From Chryseobacterium mulctrae (GTDB taxonomy: Bacteria; Bacteroidota; Bacteroidia; Flavobacteriales; Weeksellaceae), in the NCBI RefSeq assembly GCF_006175945.1, contig NZ_VAJL01000001.1:3977001-4041000 (forward strand): a stretch of DNA of 64,000 nucleotides. Direction: 5' to 3'. Below the pieces are notes generated by a model. The model was not told the origin of the DNA and did no database searches. It saw nothing but the letters and a program-made list of their open reading frames with translations. Both the position numbers and the translations under genes were made by a program. Positions 1 through 8,816 of the stretch are shown here, one piece after another. The stretch's first letter is position 1. Each line of letters opens with the position of its first letter.

Positions 1-1
1 A

Positions 2-277
2 TTATTTCACGAAATTATACATTGGACGGGTCACCCACGCAGATTAGACAGGGAATTAAAAGGACATAGTGACATAGAAAGCTACAGTTTCGAAGAACTA
101 ATAGCAGAAATGGGGGCAATGCTTATATCGTTGCAATTTGGCATATCTGAAGAGTTTGGAAACTCATTACGTTACTTGAAAGGGTGGACTACAAAAAATA
201 TAGAAAACAGAGAAACTAATTTAAGAAACGCATTTACTCAATCTAAAAAAGCTAAAAAATTTCTTGAATCACTTTAA
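2..277 (+). CDS. ArdC-type zincin-like antirestriction protein, C-terminal part
   Basis: An open frame enters from the left edge and stops at 277, giving 91 residues of a longer protein. It begins with the zinc-binding motif HEIIHWTGH (HExxH) and continues with a third-ligand region, YSFEELIAEMGA, and a C-terminal helix ending KKAKKFLESL. This order (HExxH, WTGHPxRL, FEELxAEMGA, then LKxW and AxxxAxKAxxFL) is what I know from the C-terminal metallopeptidase domain of ArdC-like proteins, which are carried by plasmids and ICEs and counter host restriction. The N-terminal ssDNA-binding part would lie outside the window. It suggests that the left edge is mobile DNA. Family call is confident; the function is inferred. 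Confidence 0.8.
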   Translation, partial: LFHEIIHWTGHPRRLDRELKGHSDIESYSFEELIAEMGAMLISLQFGISEEFGNSLRYLKGWTTKNIENRETNLRNAFTQSKKAKKFLESL

Positions 278-280
278 AAT

Positions 281-300
281 AAAGCCCTTAAATGGGCTTT
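281..300 (+). terminator. Hairpin terminator after the ArdC-like gene
   Basis: AAAGCCC (281-287) and GGGCTTT (294-300) form a perfect 7-bp stem with a 6-nt loop three bases after the stop codon. It is followed by an A/T-rich tract rather than a pure T run. Confidence 0.6.
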
Positions 301-336
301 ATAATATTATAACTATTAATAAAAATATATAACATT

Positions 337-495
337 ATGAGAGATTTAATTTTCGTTTTATTTGAAACAGATGTTTTCAAAACAAATAGCAGTAGAGTTT
401 TTAAAGCTGTTTTTACTACAAGAGCATTAGCACAAGAACACGCTACAAATAATCGAATAAAAGCACAATTTCTTCGTCAAATATTATCGAAGTAG
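337..495 (+). CDS. Small hypothetical protein (52 aa)
   Basis: An ATG-started frame of 52 codons begins MRDLIFVLFETDVFKTNSSR and ends LRQILSK. It lies between the ArdC-like gene and the next small gene, all on the same strand, 36 bp after the terminator. It has no signal peptide or membrane helix; it reads as a short alpha/beta protein with a basic C-terminal helix. I do not recognise the family. Its codon use matches its neighbours and it shows no disruption, so I consider it probably real. Confidence 0.5.
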   Translation: MRDLIFVLFETDVFKTNSSRVFKAVFTTRALAQEHATNNRIKAQFLRQILSK

Positions 496-532
496 AAGCA
501 AATATTTATACTGATAATCTTTAATTTTTATT

Positions 533-835
533 ATGGAAAATAAATTTGAAACAGGTGTAATTTTGGCAACAAATGCCGTTAAAAAAACAATGATAGAAAA
601 TCCAAAATTTTCAATATTTTGTCAGAAATGTTTAGAAAAACATTCCTCTGGAGATTGGGGAGATTTGGAAGAAGAAGACAAAGAATCTAATGATTTTTCA
701 CTTGAAAATGAAGGAAGAATTTTTAGCAGTTATAAATTTTCTGAAGACTTAAAAATTCAAAATGAAGAAAAAATTTGGATAATAACCGAATGTAATAGAG
801 ATGCAACAACCTTGCTTTTTCCGTCAGAATATTAA
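533..835 (+). CDS. Small acidic accessory protein (100 aa), plasmid-type companion of ArdC
   Basis: This is a 100-residue acidic soluble protein. Its middle and end carry GDWGDLEEEDKESN, then KIWIITE, an (R)DATTLLFP stretch and a final SEY. From memory, this pattern (GDWGD, EEDK, KIWIITE, TTxLFPxEY) recurs in small uncharacterised proteins on plasmids and conjugative elements of Firmicutes and Bacteroidetes, often near ArdC-type genes. No function is established that I know of. It follows the 52-aa gene by 37 bp on the same strand and may be co-transcribed. The Tn3-family transposon begins 234 bp downstream. Confidence 0.7.
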   Translation: MENKFETGVILATNAVKKTMIENPKFSIFCQKCLEKHSSGDWGDLEEEDKESNDFSLENEGRIFSSYKFSEDLKIQNEEKIWIITECNRDATTLLFPSEY

Positions 836-844
836 AAATAATAG

Positions 845-903
845 TTCGTTAAAATCATTCCGGAAGAAAGCAATCTGCACCAACTCCGGAATGAATTAAC
901 GAA
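845..903. repeat. Imperfect inverted repeat (20/19-nt arms)
   Basis: The left arm at 845-864 (TTCGTTAAAATCATTCCGGA) pairs with 885-903 (TCCGGAATGAATTAACGAA) except for one small internal bulge. The loop is 20 nt. It follows the stop codon at 835 by 9 bp, and A-rich sequence comes after it. It could be a terminator active on either strand or a structured recombination or regulatory site. Confidence 0.55.
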
Positions 904-1068
904 TAAAAAAATGGAATAATTTTGTTTTTTCCGACTATAAAAGCGGTCAAAAAATCATTTTTTTTTCAATTTTCGAAAATGAAAATTTTAATATTTTAAA
1001 ATTTTTCCTTTCCTTTACCTTGTTTCTCCGTTTAATTTTTTAAATTTGAATGCAATTATGTTTAAACT

Positions 1069-1118
1069 GGGGTCAGTCGACGAAAAGTAAAAAAAACAGG
1101 GTTAAGGATAAAATCTAT
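1069..1118 (+). repeat. Left terminal inverted repeat of the Tn3-family element
   Basis: It starts GGGGTCAGTCGACGAAAAGT and matches the reverse complement of 8817-8866 at 49 of 50 positions. The mismatch is the A at 1075, where the right copy reads G. At 50 bp it is longer than the usual 38-40 bp of the family. Confidence 0.93.
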
Positions 1119-1153
1119 CATATTTTTTGCTTTGAATAGATTTTATATATTAA

Positions 1154-3805
1154 TCAGAAATTTTTGTTAATACCTAACACTATATGGCGTGGCAACAGTC
1201 TTTGTGTGTATAAACTCTCACTTATATTATTTATTGAGTATCTCTGAATACTGTTTGAATTTAAAAGATTATTGCCCTGAATAAAAATACTCATATTATA
1301 CTTCTTTAAAGTATAGTTCGCTTTAATATCCCAAAACTGAGTAGTTTTTTGAGCTGTATTTCCAAATTTATAATATTCTACAAGAGACTCAATCCTAAAC
1401 TGTGAATTTATAGTAAAATAAAGGTTCAAAAAACCTTTTTGATCTATGTATTTGTTAGAATTCACTTTCGAAGAAATAGTATTGAATGCCCATTCATAAC
1501 CGCATTCATAGTTAATAAATTTTGTCCAGCCTGATTTCATTTCAAAAGCTGCCTTCCAATTGATAAATTTAGTTTTTATTAAAGGTTGATTATTTACACT
1601 ATTTTCATAGCCCGATTGCATATAAGAGCTTAAAATACTCAATCTTGATCTTATAGGCTTTAAGTATTTTCTTAATTCTAAGCTTGCAGATAAATTGCTA
1701 TTATTCTTTACCAAAATTGTTTGATTAAAAGTGTAATTAGGATTTACAATCATATTATTAGACAAATAATCTCCACTTTTGAAAAAATTAATATTGAAAT
1801 TAAGATATTGAGACATTTGCTCTCCCACGTTGTAGCTAAATCCTAAATTACAATCTTGCAAAACAGCAAAATTTACATTGCTCTGTTTAAAGTTTCTGTT
1901 TCCCTGATAGATATAGTTAGTATAAACATCGTTGATACTGACTGTGGAAAATTTCCTTCCTGCATTCAAATTAAAATTTCCTATTTTTCTGTTTTGGTAA
2001 CCAATATTTGCTAACGGAGAAACATAGAAACCATTCTGTTTATTTTGATTTAAATCAGAATGAATCATTTGATTTAAAATGGTAAAACCATAGCTCCAAT
2101 TTTTTACTTTTTTGTTATATTTAATCTGAGCAAAAACATTATTCTGAACATAATCTGTATGATTAATAAACTCTGATTTATCAAAACTTATCGCTTCATT
2201 ATTTGAATTAAAAATATGAAGGTTTGAGCTTAAAAAATCTTTTCTGAACTCGTTTCCTAACTGTAATTCCAGGCTGTGTTCTTCTGCATACTTTTTAAGA
2301 TAAGAAAGTTTTAATCCCCCAAAATTCATTTTAGAATCAATAATCTGATTTATTTTTTGAGCATCAGGATTGTTTAGTATTTGAGAAAAAACATCATTTT
2401 CATCAGTAAAATCATATGGCCGGTTTTGAAAAATATATCTTGCTACTGCTACTAAAGCTTTGGATGAATCTATTTTCTTAGTGTAAGTCAATCTATTTTC
2501 GTTGGCAAAAAGTTCATTCTTTCCAATTTGATTATTCAACTGTTCATTAAAAAGAAAAATATTATTATTATTTTCATTTAAGGATGAAACTTTATTATAG
2601 AATTGTAAGTTTGAGTTATTTTTAAAGTCTTTTGAAAGTTCTACCTTCCCAACAATATTTCTGTTATTTTGCTTCCATATTTTATCCTCACTATTAATAA
2701 AATCTAAACCGTTAAAATTAAATTTATAAAAAGAATTGATATAGTTTCTATTTTCTATTTCATTAAAAATAGTTACAAACTTTAATTTCCAATCGGTTTT
2801 AAAATTATAAATATAATTAAGTGAAACTAACTTATCATTGTTAAAATTAGTGCGCTTATCATCAAACTGAAAGTTTTTTTGATGAAGATTAATTATTGAT
2901 AGTGTGTTAATATTGGTTCCAACATTTTCAACATCATTATCCGAGCTTGGATTGGTTAAGTATTCTACACCCTTCATTTCATTTAAACCCAAATTATTGG
3001 CATTCAGAAGAAAATAGATTTTTTGTCTCTTTGTAAAGTTCATCAGATTGAGTTTTCCCTGTCGCATATCTTCTTTATAACTTGTAGAAGCTAACAAAAC
3101 ATTTCCAAACCACTTACCTTTGGCATCTTCTTTTAATGTAAGATTAAGGGCAATACTTTCTGAAGCTTCAATATTTTTGAGAAGCTTATTTTTTGAATAA
3201 TTTTTAAGAACCTGAACTTTATCTAAAGGTTTGGAAGGCATATTTTGGGTAAGTGTCTGATAACCTCTTTCAAAAAGATCATCATTTTCTATCATCACCC
3301 TGGAAACCTCTTTATTTCCGAATTTTATTTTACCATCACTAAGAACAGTAATTCCCGGAAGTTTTTTTAAGAGATCTTCTACATTTTGCTCTGTTCCATT
3401 AGAAAAATTTTTAGCAGAATATTCTATAGTGTCTTTCTTAATCTTGATCGGCGAAGTTCTGCTAATAACTACTTCCTTTATTTCTTTTACTTTATCAGTC
3501 TCAAGAATAATGGTTTTAAAATTTTTGCTTTCACCTCTTTTAATTATAGAAACAGGGAATTTCTTAGAAAAATAGCCCATCGCAGAAATATTCAGATTAA
3601 AATTTCCGAATTTATCCGTATTAAGCAAAAAACTTCCGTCTTTATCACTAAAGACGAAAGTTATTATATTATCCTGTGAATCGGTAAGAATCACATTGGC
3701 TCTTGAAACCGCCTGTTTATTTTCTGACCATACTAAACCTTTTATCTCTGTTTGAGCAGAGATTTTAAGAAATAATATGATGAATAATAAACATAAATAC
3801 TTCAT
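1154..3805 (-). CDS. Outer-membrane beta-barrel protein with carboxypeptidase-regulatory-like N-domain (TonB-receptor-like)
   Basis: This 883-aa protein has an N-terminal signal peptide (residues 1-17, ending ISAQ). A CarboxypepD_reg-like beta-sandwich follows at about residues 19-105, then a plug-like region at about 130-220 with VEDLLKKLPGITV and KPLDKVQVLKNY. The rest is a long beta-barrel with alternating aromatic strands, ending in a C-terminal Phe typical of barrels. It matches the OMP_b-brl/TonB-dependent receptor-like proteins of Bacteroidetes and should sit in the outer membrane. It is the last gene of the transposon cargo operon: its ATG shares one base with the TAA of the GLPGLI gene (TAATG). 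The substrate is unknown. Export or import of the small cysteine protein is only an inference from context. Confidence 0.85.
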   Translation of the reverse strand: MKYLCLLFIILFLKISAQTEIKGLVWSENKQAVSRANVILTDSQDNIITFVFSDKDGSFLLNTDKFGNFNLNISAMGYFSKKFPVSIIKRGESKNFKTIILETDKVKEIKEVVISRTSPIKIKKDTIEYSAKNFSNGTEQNVEDLLKKLPGITVLSDGKIKFGNKEVSRVMIENDDLFERGYQTLTQNMPSKPLDKVQVLKNYSKNKLLKNIEASESIALNLTLKEDAKGKWFGNVLLASTSYKEDMRQGKLNLMNFTKRQKIYFLLNANNLGLNEMKGVEYLTNPSSDNDVENVGTNINTLSIINLHQKNFQFDDKRTNFNNDKLVSLNYIYNFKTDWKLKFVTIFNEIENRNYINSFYKFNFNGLDFINSEDKIWKQNNRNIVGKVELSKDFKNNSNLQFYNKVSSLNENNNNIFLFNEQLNNQIGKNELFANENRLTYTKKIDSSKALVAVARYIFQNRPYDFTDENDVFSQILNNPDAQKINQIIDSKMNFGGLKLSYLKKYAEEHSLELQLGNEFRKDFLSSNLHIFNSNNEAISFDKSEFINHTDYVQNNVFAQIKYNKKVKNWSYGFTILNQMIHSDLNQNKQNGFYVSPLANIGYQNRKIGNFNLNAGRKFSTVSINDVYTNYIYQGNRNFKQSNVNFAVLQDCNLGFSYNVGEQMSQYLNFNINFFKSGDYLSNNMIVNPNYTFNQTILVKNNSNLSASLELRKYLKPIRSRLSILSSYMQSGYENSVNNQPLIKTKFINWKAAFEMKSGWTKFINYECGYEWAFNTISSKVNSNKYIDQKGFLNLYFTINSQFRIESLVEYYKFGNTAQKTTQFWDIKANYTLKKYNMSIFIQGNNLLNSNSIQRYSINNISESLYTQRLLPRHIVLGINKNF

Positions 3806-4581
3806 TAAGGCTTTTTAGACTCTTCCCATTCGAAAGATTTTTCTATCTTAAAGTCTCTTTCTTTGGAAGAACTCACTACTATTGTTCCAGCTGGTCTATT
3901 TGCTTCAACTTTTGACTTAATATCTTTTAAGTAGTTATTTTCAATATTTATATATTCTTTATAATCAATGTACTTAGACTTTTCTTCAGGAAATGAGAAA
4001 AGAAGTTTAGAATTAATGTCAATTTTCTGTGGAAAATTTAATACAATCTTAGCAGCTTCATAGGTAAACAAGTTATCTTTATCTGAAACTTTTAAAATTA
4101 CACCAGGTAATCCTCTAAACTTTAAAGGACCTAAATCAACTGGCAAATCGGTTGTAAAGTAAGCAATAAAATCTCTTCCTCTAAATTTCCCTAAAGCTTT
4201 ATGACATTTATATCCTAAGATTATTTCCGTATCTTTCTGAATAATATTCCAATCAATTTTTTGATAGTTGTCTAACGTAAAAAGAATCTCCTTAGTAAAA
4301 GAATTATCTTTTATATAAAATTTTTTCTCATCCAGTGAATTTTTTATAATCTGGCTGCTCCTAATTTTTTCACTATTAGTCAAAAAATCATTCACTTCTT
4401 CCAAACTTCCTCTGTAGCTAAAAAAAATAGACCATTTATCTTGAAAAACAAGTATATTTTTTTCATAAATTTTTTCATTACCACCAGCATCATCTATGAT
4501 TTTATTGTAAACAATAAAATTGTTCTGTGCTTTGAAAAAAACACAGAACAAAATCATAATAAATTTAATATATGCTGTCAT
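3805..4581 (-). CDS. GLPGLI family secreted protein
   Basis: I place the start at the ATG at 4581, which overlaps the stop of the upstream gene as TAATG. The in-frame start at 4599 would overlap that gene by 19 bp. The product is 258 aa and begins MTAYIKFIMILFCVFFKAQ, a signal peptide. It contains GPLKFRGLPGVILKVSD, the signature that names the GLPGLI family, near its middle. That family is periplasmic or surface-exposed in Flavobacteria, of unknown biochemical role, and is often encoded beside OMP_b-brl proteins, as here. Both junctions of the gene are TAATG overlaps, so translation of the operon is probably coupled. Carriage on a Tn3-type transposon is the unusual aspect. Confidence 0.88.
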   Translation of the reverse strand: MTAYIKFIMILFCVFFKAQNNFIVYNKIIDDAGGNEKIYEKNILVFQDKWSIFFSYRGSLEEVNDFLTNSEKIRSSQIIKNSLDEKKFYIKDNSFTKEILFTLDNYQKIDWNIIQKDTEIILGYKCHKALGKFRGRDFIAYFTTDLPVDLGPLKFRGLPGVILKVSDKDNLFTYEAAKIVLNFPQKIDINSKLLFSFPEEKSKYIDYKEYINIENNYLKDIKSKVEANRPAGTIVVSSSKERDFKIEKSFEWEESKKP

Positions 4582-4932
4582 TAATAATTTGCAGGGCAAT
4601 CGCCAAATCCTGTCATCATTCTTGTTACTTTAATTAGTAACCCTCCTTCACCCGCTTCACTACAACCACTTCCATAAGCTTCGTATGATTCTTTAACTGT
4701 ACCTACGTAATTTCCACAAGTATCGTATTGTCTTGTATGTGTTGCAATTGTACAAGAAAATAACACTCCATTCACATAGTTGTAGGTTGTAACTTGTTTT
4801 TTGTCTCCTTTTTCCTTCGTTACAACTTTTGTTTCCATTTTATGTTCAGAAACATTAGGTACTGAATTATTCGCTAAAGCAATCCCTGAAATTCCAACTG
4901 TTAAAAACAACGCTAAAATAGTTTTTTTTCAT
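4581..4932 (-). CDS. Small secreted four-cysteine protein, frame broken at an A8 tract
   Basis: The open frame 4581-4910 encodes 109 residues starting FLTVGISGIALANN, which is the second half of a signal peptide. An upstream ATG at 4932 begins ATG-AAAAAAAA-C and is out of frame. Removing one A from the A8 run (plus-strand T8 at 4922-4929) gives MKKTILALFLTVGISGIALA, a textbook signal peptide, and a 116-aa product. The mature part has four cysteines (SCT, TCG, GCS, DCP) and ends GFGDCPANY. I do not recognise the family; the size, signal and cysteines suggest a disulfide-stabilised exported protein. The stop overlaps the GLPGLI start. The break may be a sequencing error, a phase-variable tract or a site of transcriptional slippage. 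Confidence 0.6.
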
Positions 4933-4957
4933 AAATTTAATATTTAATGTTAGAATC

Positions 4958-4965
4958 CAAATATA
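4958..4965 (-). promoter_or_regulatory. Flavobacterial -7 promoter element for the cargo operon
   Basis: TATATTTG on the minus strand fits the Bacteroidetes TAnnTTTG consensus. It lies 26 bp before the ATG at 4932, between the end of tnpA and the cargo genes, so the cargo has its own promoter. No convincing -33 TTG was seen. Confidence 0.5.
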
Positions 4966-5085
4966 GAAAAATAATTCATGCGAAAAAGATTTTTTTTCAC
5001 TTTTTAATGTTCTACAACAAAGGGAGTTAACATAATATTAAAAGTTTATATTTGTCAATAATATTAATTTTAAGGTAAGTAATAA

Positions 5086-8046
5086 TTATACTTTTCTTAG
5101 CGATCTAAACTCTCCTTTTTTAAGTTTGATACGTTCTTCCCAAACATAATCTCCGGTAAGGTGAATATGTTCCCATCCTAAAGGAGAAAGATATTGAAGT
5201 AACTCTTCATTAATTTCTTCGCCCTGTTCTTTCAGGTGCTGCACTGCTTTTTCAATATAAACAGTATTCCATAGAACAATAGCAGCAGTTACCAAATTAA
5301 GACCGCTTGCCTTATACCGTTGATTTTCAAAGCTCCGTTCTCTGACTTCTCCAAACCTGTTAAAATATACGGCTCTTGCCAAAGTATTTCTGGCTTCCCC
5401 TTTATTAAGTCCCGCAGTAACTCTCCGCCTAAGTTCCGGACTCATGTACCAGTCGAGCATAAATAAGGTTCTTTCAATTTTACCCAATTCCCGCAATGCT
5501 ACTGCAAGTCCGTTTTGCCTTGGATAGCTTCCAATCTTCTTTACAATCAGTGAAGCCGTAACAGTTCCATTTTTTATGGAAGCAGCCAATCTTAGGATCT
5601 CATCCCAGTTTTGAATAATTTTTTTACTGTTAATTTTACCTCCTATATGTTCTGATAACGCAGAATAACCGGTAGATGCTTCAGGAATAAAAAGCTTCTT
5701 ATCATTCAAATCTCTGATTCTTGGGGCAAATTTAAATCCCAATAACTGCATCAAAGCAAACACATGATCGGTAAACCCCGAAGTATCTGTATAATGTTCT
5801 TCTATCTGTACATCAGATTCATGATAGAGAAGCCCGTCCAAAACATAGGTTGCATCCCTTACTCCCACATTAATAACCTTGGTATGAAAAGGTGCGTATT
5901 GGTCGGAGACATGAGTGTAAAACTGAACTCCGGGACTGCTTCCATATTTCGGATTAATATTTCCGGTTCTTTGCGCATAGCTTCCGGTAGCAAACCTTTG
6001 ACCGTCCGAAGAAGATGTTTTTCCTTCTCCCCAGTAAGAAGAAAATGGATGCGCGGATTGAACATTTATAATTTCCGCTAAAGCTGAAGAATACGTTTCA
6101 TCGCGGATGTGCCACGCCTGAAGCCAGGAAAGTTTTGCGTAGGAAGTTCCCGGAGAAGCTTCCGACATTTTTCTTAAGCCTAAATTGATGGCATCTGACA
6201 GTATTACAGTGAGTAAAAAGTTTTTATCATTACTTTTATTTCCTGATTTCAAATGGGTGAATTGATCTGTGAAGCCCATCCACTGATCGACTTCTTTCAA
6301 AAGATCTGTGATTTTAATGAGAGGAAGCAAACTGTATATTTTTTTTCCTAAAACTTCAGCTTCTTCAGGAACTGTGTTTTCAAGAGGTTTAATCTTTATC
6401 CTGTCATTAATAATAGAAGAGTCCGGAAGTTCATTGCTTTCGATAAGTTTACAAACGATTTGTATTTTATTGGAAAGAAGTTCCATCCGTTCCGAAAGAA
6501 ACTCTTCTACATTCAACGCTACGTCCAGAGGAACCCCATTCTGATCTCTCATTTCAGTAAATCTGTCTGAAGGAATAAGATAATCTTCAAAATCTTTGTA
6601 CTGTCTTGAACCCTGTACCCAAAGATCTCCGGAACGCAGATGGTTCTTGAGTTCAGAAAATATGCACAGTTCATAAAACTTTCTATCGGTACCGTTCTCC
6701 GTAAATACAAGTTCTTCCCATCTTTTTCTTATAAAACTTGAGGGTAGCTTTTCCGGCAGTCTTTTTATTTTTCCTTCATATAAATCTATCAGAATATTTA
6801 TTGCCTTTAGAATATCTTCTGCCACAGGAGCTGAACGGAGTTCCAATTCTTTCAAAAATTCTCCACCATATTTTTTGATCGTGAAATATTTATCGGATAT
6901 AAAATAAAGTGAATCAAAATTTTGTTTAGCGGTTAAGTTCTTGGCTTCCAAAATACTTTGAGCCAGAGCTTCCCATGAAATAACCGATTCAACAGCATCG
7001 AAAGGATCTTCTCCAGTTTCTCTGGCATCAAGAAGTGCATTTCCAATTTTAAAAAATACACCGAGCTGTTCTCCCATGGATTTTCCGGATTCCTGCATTT
7101 TTTGAGCTTGTGTATTCTTGGCATATCTGAACAAAGAACCGATGATTTTATCATTCATTTCTATAATTTCATCGATAATAGAAGCTTTGGTTTCCAGAAG
7201 TATTGCGACTAAAGTTGCGTATCTCCGGGATTCTTCGAAATCCCTTAGATGTTGTGGTGTCATCTGCCTGCCTTCTCTGGCTATTTTCAACAACCGTGTT
7301 TGATGAATATCCTTACCAATATCTTTTGGAAGATCAATGTCTTTAATAGTTTTCAACCTCTTTATGTGCATCAATAAAAATTTTGAATTGACCGCCTGTG
7401 GGGATTGCTTCAGCCAATTTAGTTGACTGATGCTGCTTTTTTCCTGTAAGTTGAGAAGAGTATCTAATAACTGTTTTTGATGATTGGACAATACAGAACT
7501 CAGGGTATCATGAATTTGCTTTTCTGCATTAATTAAGGCTTCTGAGCATATTTTCTGTACAACAGATATTCTAGGTATCAATATTTTAGCATCTCTCAAA
7601 AATTTTACTAACTGCTGCGCAATTAATATTCCTTTATCTGTTTGTAAAGTAAATTTTGTTAAATTGAATAGAGAATCAGTATAGTAAGTTGAAGAGAAAT
7701 TTTCATATCCATAGTTTTTTCTCAAAATATTTATATGATCCTGGCGAGTTTCAGCCAAATTATCATAATCCTTCCAGTGGCTTTTATCTATTTCTAGCTG
7801 ATTACATAATAGATCCAATATTCTTTCATCTGGAATAAATACAGTAGGAATAATAATTCCGGGAAATTTCATGTAGCTAAGTAAAACTGATACTCTAATA
7901 TGATTGGTTTTTCCTCTGCATGATGCCTTAATGAAAATTATATCGTCATCTGAAAGAGAATAGATCCTTATAAGTTCTTCTCCAGACTGAGGAATATTTA
8001 TTAATGAAGTAAATTCTTGTTCTGTTATAGATTTTCTTAAAGCCAT
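5086..8046 (-). CDS. tnpA: Tn3-family transposase TnpA
   Basis: The 986-aa length is normal for Tn3-type DDE transposases. The N-terminal third resembles DUF4158 (start MALRKSITEQEF). The C-terminal half carries the catalytic domain, with SSDGQRFATGSYAQRTG near residue 680, HYTDTSGFTDHVFALMQLLG near 750, and the conserved C-terminal block GEARNTLARAVYFNRFGE followed by ENQRYKASGLNLVTAAIVLW. It would cut and join the 50-bp terminal repeats by replicative transposition, leaving a cointegrate for the resolvase. It is transcribed away from tnpR, and its 3' end faces the cargo operon promoter. The frame is intact, so the element may still be active. Confidence 0.96.
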   Translation of the reverse strand: MALRKSITEQEFTSLINIPQSGEELIRIYSLSDDDIIFIKASCRGKTNHIRVSVLLSYMKFPGIIIPTVFIPDERILDLLCNQLEIDKSHWKDYDNLAETRQDHINILRKNYGYENFSSTYYTDSLFNLTKFTLQTDKGILIAQQLVKFLRDAKILIPRISVVQKICSEALINAEKQIHDTLSSVLSNHQKQLLDTLLNLQEKSSISQLNWLKQSPQAVNSKFLLMHIKRLKTIKDIDLPKDIGKDIHQTRLLKIAREGRQMTPQHLRDFEESRRYATLVAILLETKASIIDEIIEMNDKIIGSLFRYAKNTQAQKMQESGKSMGEQLGVFFKIGNALLDARETGEDPFDAVESVISWEALAQSILEAKNLTAKQNFDSLYFISDKYFTIKKYGGEFLKELELRSAPVAEDILKAINILIDLYEGKIKRLPEKLPSSFIRKRWEELVFTENGTDRKFYELCIFSELKNHLRSGDLWVQGSRQYKDFEDYLIPSDRFTEMRDQNGVPLDVALNVEEFLSERMELLSNKIQIVCKLIESNELPDSSIINDRIKIKPLENTVPEEAEVLGKKIYSLLPLIKITDLLKEVDQWMGFTDQFTHLKSGNKSNDKNFLLTVILSDAINLGLRKMSEASPGTSYAKLSWLQAWHIRDETYSSALAEIINVQSAHPFSSYWGEGKTSSSDGQRFATGSYAQRTGNINPKYGSSPGVQFYTHVSDQYAPFHTKVINVGVRDATYVLDGLLYHESDVQIEEHYTDTSGFTDHVFALMQLLGFKFAPRIRDLNDKKLFIPEASTGYSALSEHIGGKINSKKIIQNWDEILRLAASIKNGTVTASLIVKKIGSYPRQNGLAVALRELGKIERTLFMLDWYMSPELRRRVTAGLNKGEARNTLARAVYFNRFGEVRERSFENQRYKASGLNLVTAAIVLWNTVYIEKAVQHLKEQGEEINEELLQYLSPLGWEHIHLTGDYVWEERIKLKKGEFRSLRKV

Positions 8047-8170
8047 AAAATAACATTGTAAAAATGACCGTTTTCAATAAAGTTATAATTAAATAAAAAT
8101 ACATATTTATATTTTACTTTTTTATATAGAATAATTTAATATTTATACCTTTAATTTTAAAATAGCTTTT
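8047..8170. promoter_or_regulatory. tnpA-tnpR divergent promoter region, probable res site
   Basis: These 124 bp separate the divergent tnpA and tnpR genes. Tn3-type elements with this layout keep the resolution site and both promoters here. The sequence is very A/T-rich, with several TTATA/TATAA tracts. I could not delimit the resolvase sub-sites by eye. Confidence 0.45.
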
Positions 8171-8782
8171 ATGTCAAAGAATGTAGCTTATCTAAGGGTA
8201 TCAACAGCTGACCAGGATCTTGAAAAAAATAAAGCAGAAATTTTATTTTTAGCGAATGACAAATCTTTAGGTAAAGTAGATTTTGTAGAAGAAAAAATCT
8301 CCGGAAAGATTCACTGGAGAAAACGTAAAATTGGTGAGATCATAGAGGATTTACAAAAAGGAGATACTATCCTTTTAAATGAATTTTCCAGATTGGGACG
8401 AAGTATGCTTGAATGCATGGAAATTATTTCTATTGCGACAGAGAAAGGCATTAATATTTATACTGTCAAAGGAAACTGGCAACTTGACGATACCATACAA
8501 AGTAAAGTGATGGCAATGGTATTTTCTATGGTATCAGAGATTGAACGGGACTTGATTTCCAAAAGAACAAAAGAAGCGCTGCAGACAAAAAAAGCAAACG
8601 GAATTAAATTAGGTAGACCAAAAGGACCAGGAAAAAGTAAACTTGATACTCACAAATTGGAAATAGAAGCTTTACTTAAAAATGGTTCTACCAAAAAATT
8701 TATAGCAAAACGCTATAATTCGACTCCGGCGAACCTCCATAACTGGATAAAAAAAAATAAAATACAGGATTCCCCAAATTAG
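8171..8782 (+). CDS. tnpR: Serine resolvase TnpR
   Basis: This 203-aa protein begins MSKNVAYLRVSTADQDLEKN, with Ser11 as the likely nucleophile of the serine-recombinase N-domain. The catalytic arginine region EFSRLGRSMLECMEI lies at about 75-90. The long E helix, MAMVFSMVSEIERDLISKRT, is at about 117-136. A C-terminal helix-turn-helix (residues about 165-200, ending NLHNWIKKNK) should bind the res site. The size fits small resolvases rather than large integrases. It would resolve cointegrates made by TnpA. It stops 35 bp before the right terminal repeat. Confidence 0.93.
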   Translation: MSKNVAYLRVSTADQDLEKNKAEILFLANDKSLGKVDFVEEKISGKIHWRKRKIGEIIEDLQKGDTILLNEFSRLGRSMLECMEIISIATEKGINIYTVKGNWQLDDTIQSKVMAMVFSMVSEIERDLISKRTKEALQTKKANGIKLGRPKGPGKSKLDTHKLEIEALLKNGSTKKFIAKRYNSTPANLHNWIKKNKIQDSPN

Positions 8783-8816
8783 TTTTATAAATTTATCTAT
8801 TAAAAATTAAATTTTA

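Noticed and set aside
4582..4599. Upstream ATG at 4599 as the GLPGLI start
   Set aside because: It would overlap the previous gene by 19 bp; the ATG at 4581 gives a better signal peptide and a TAATG junction like the next one.
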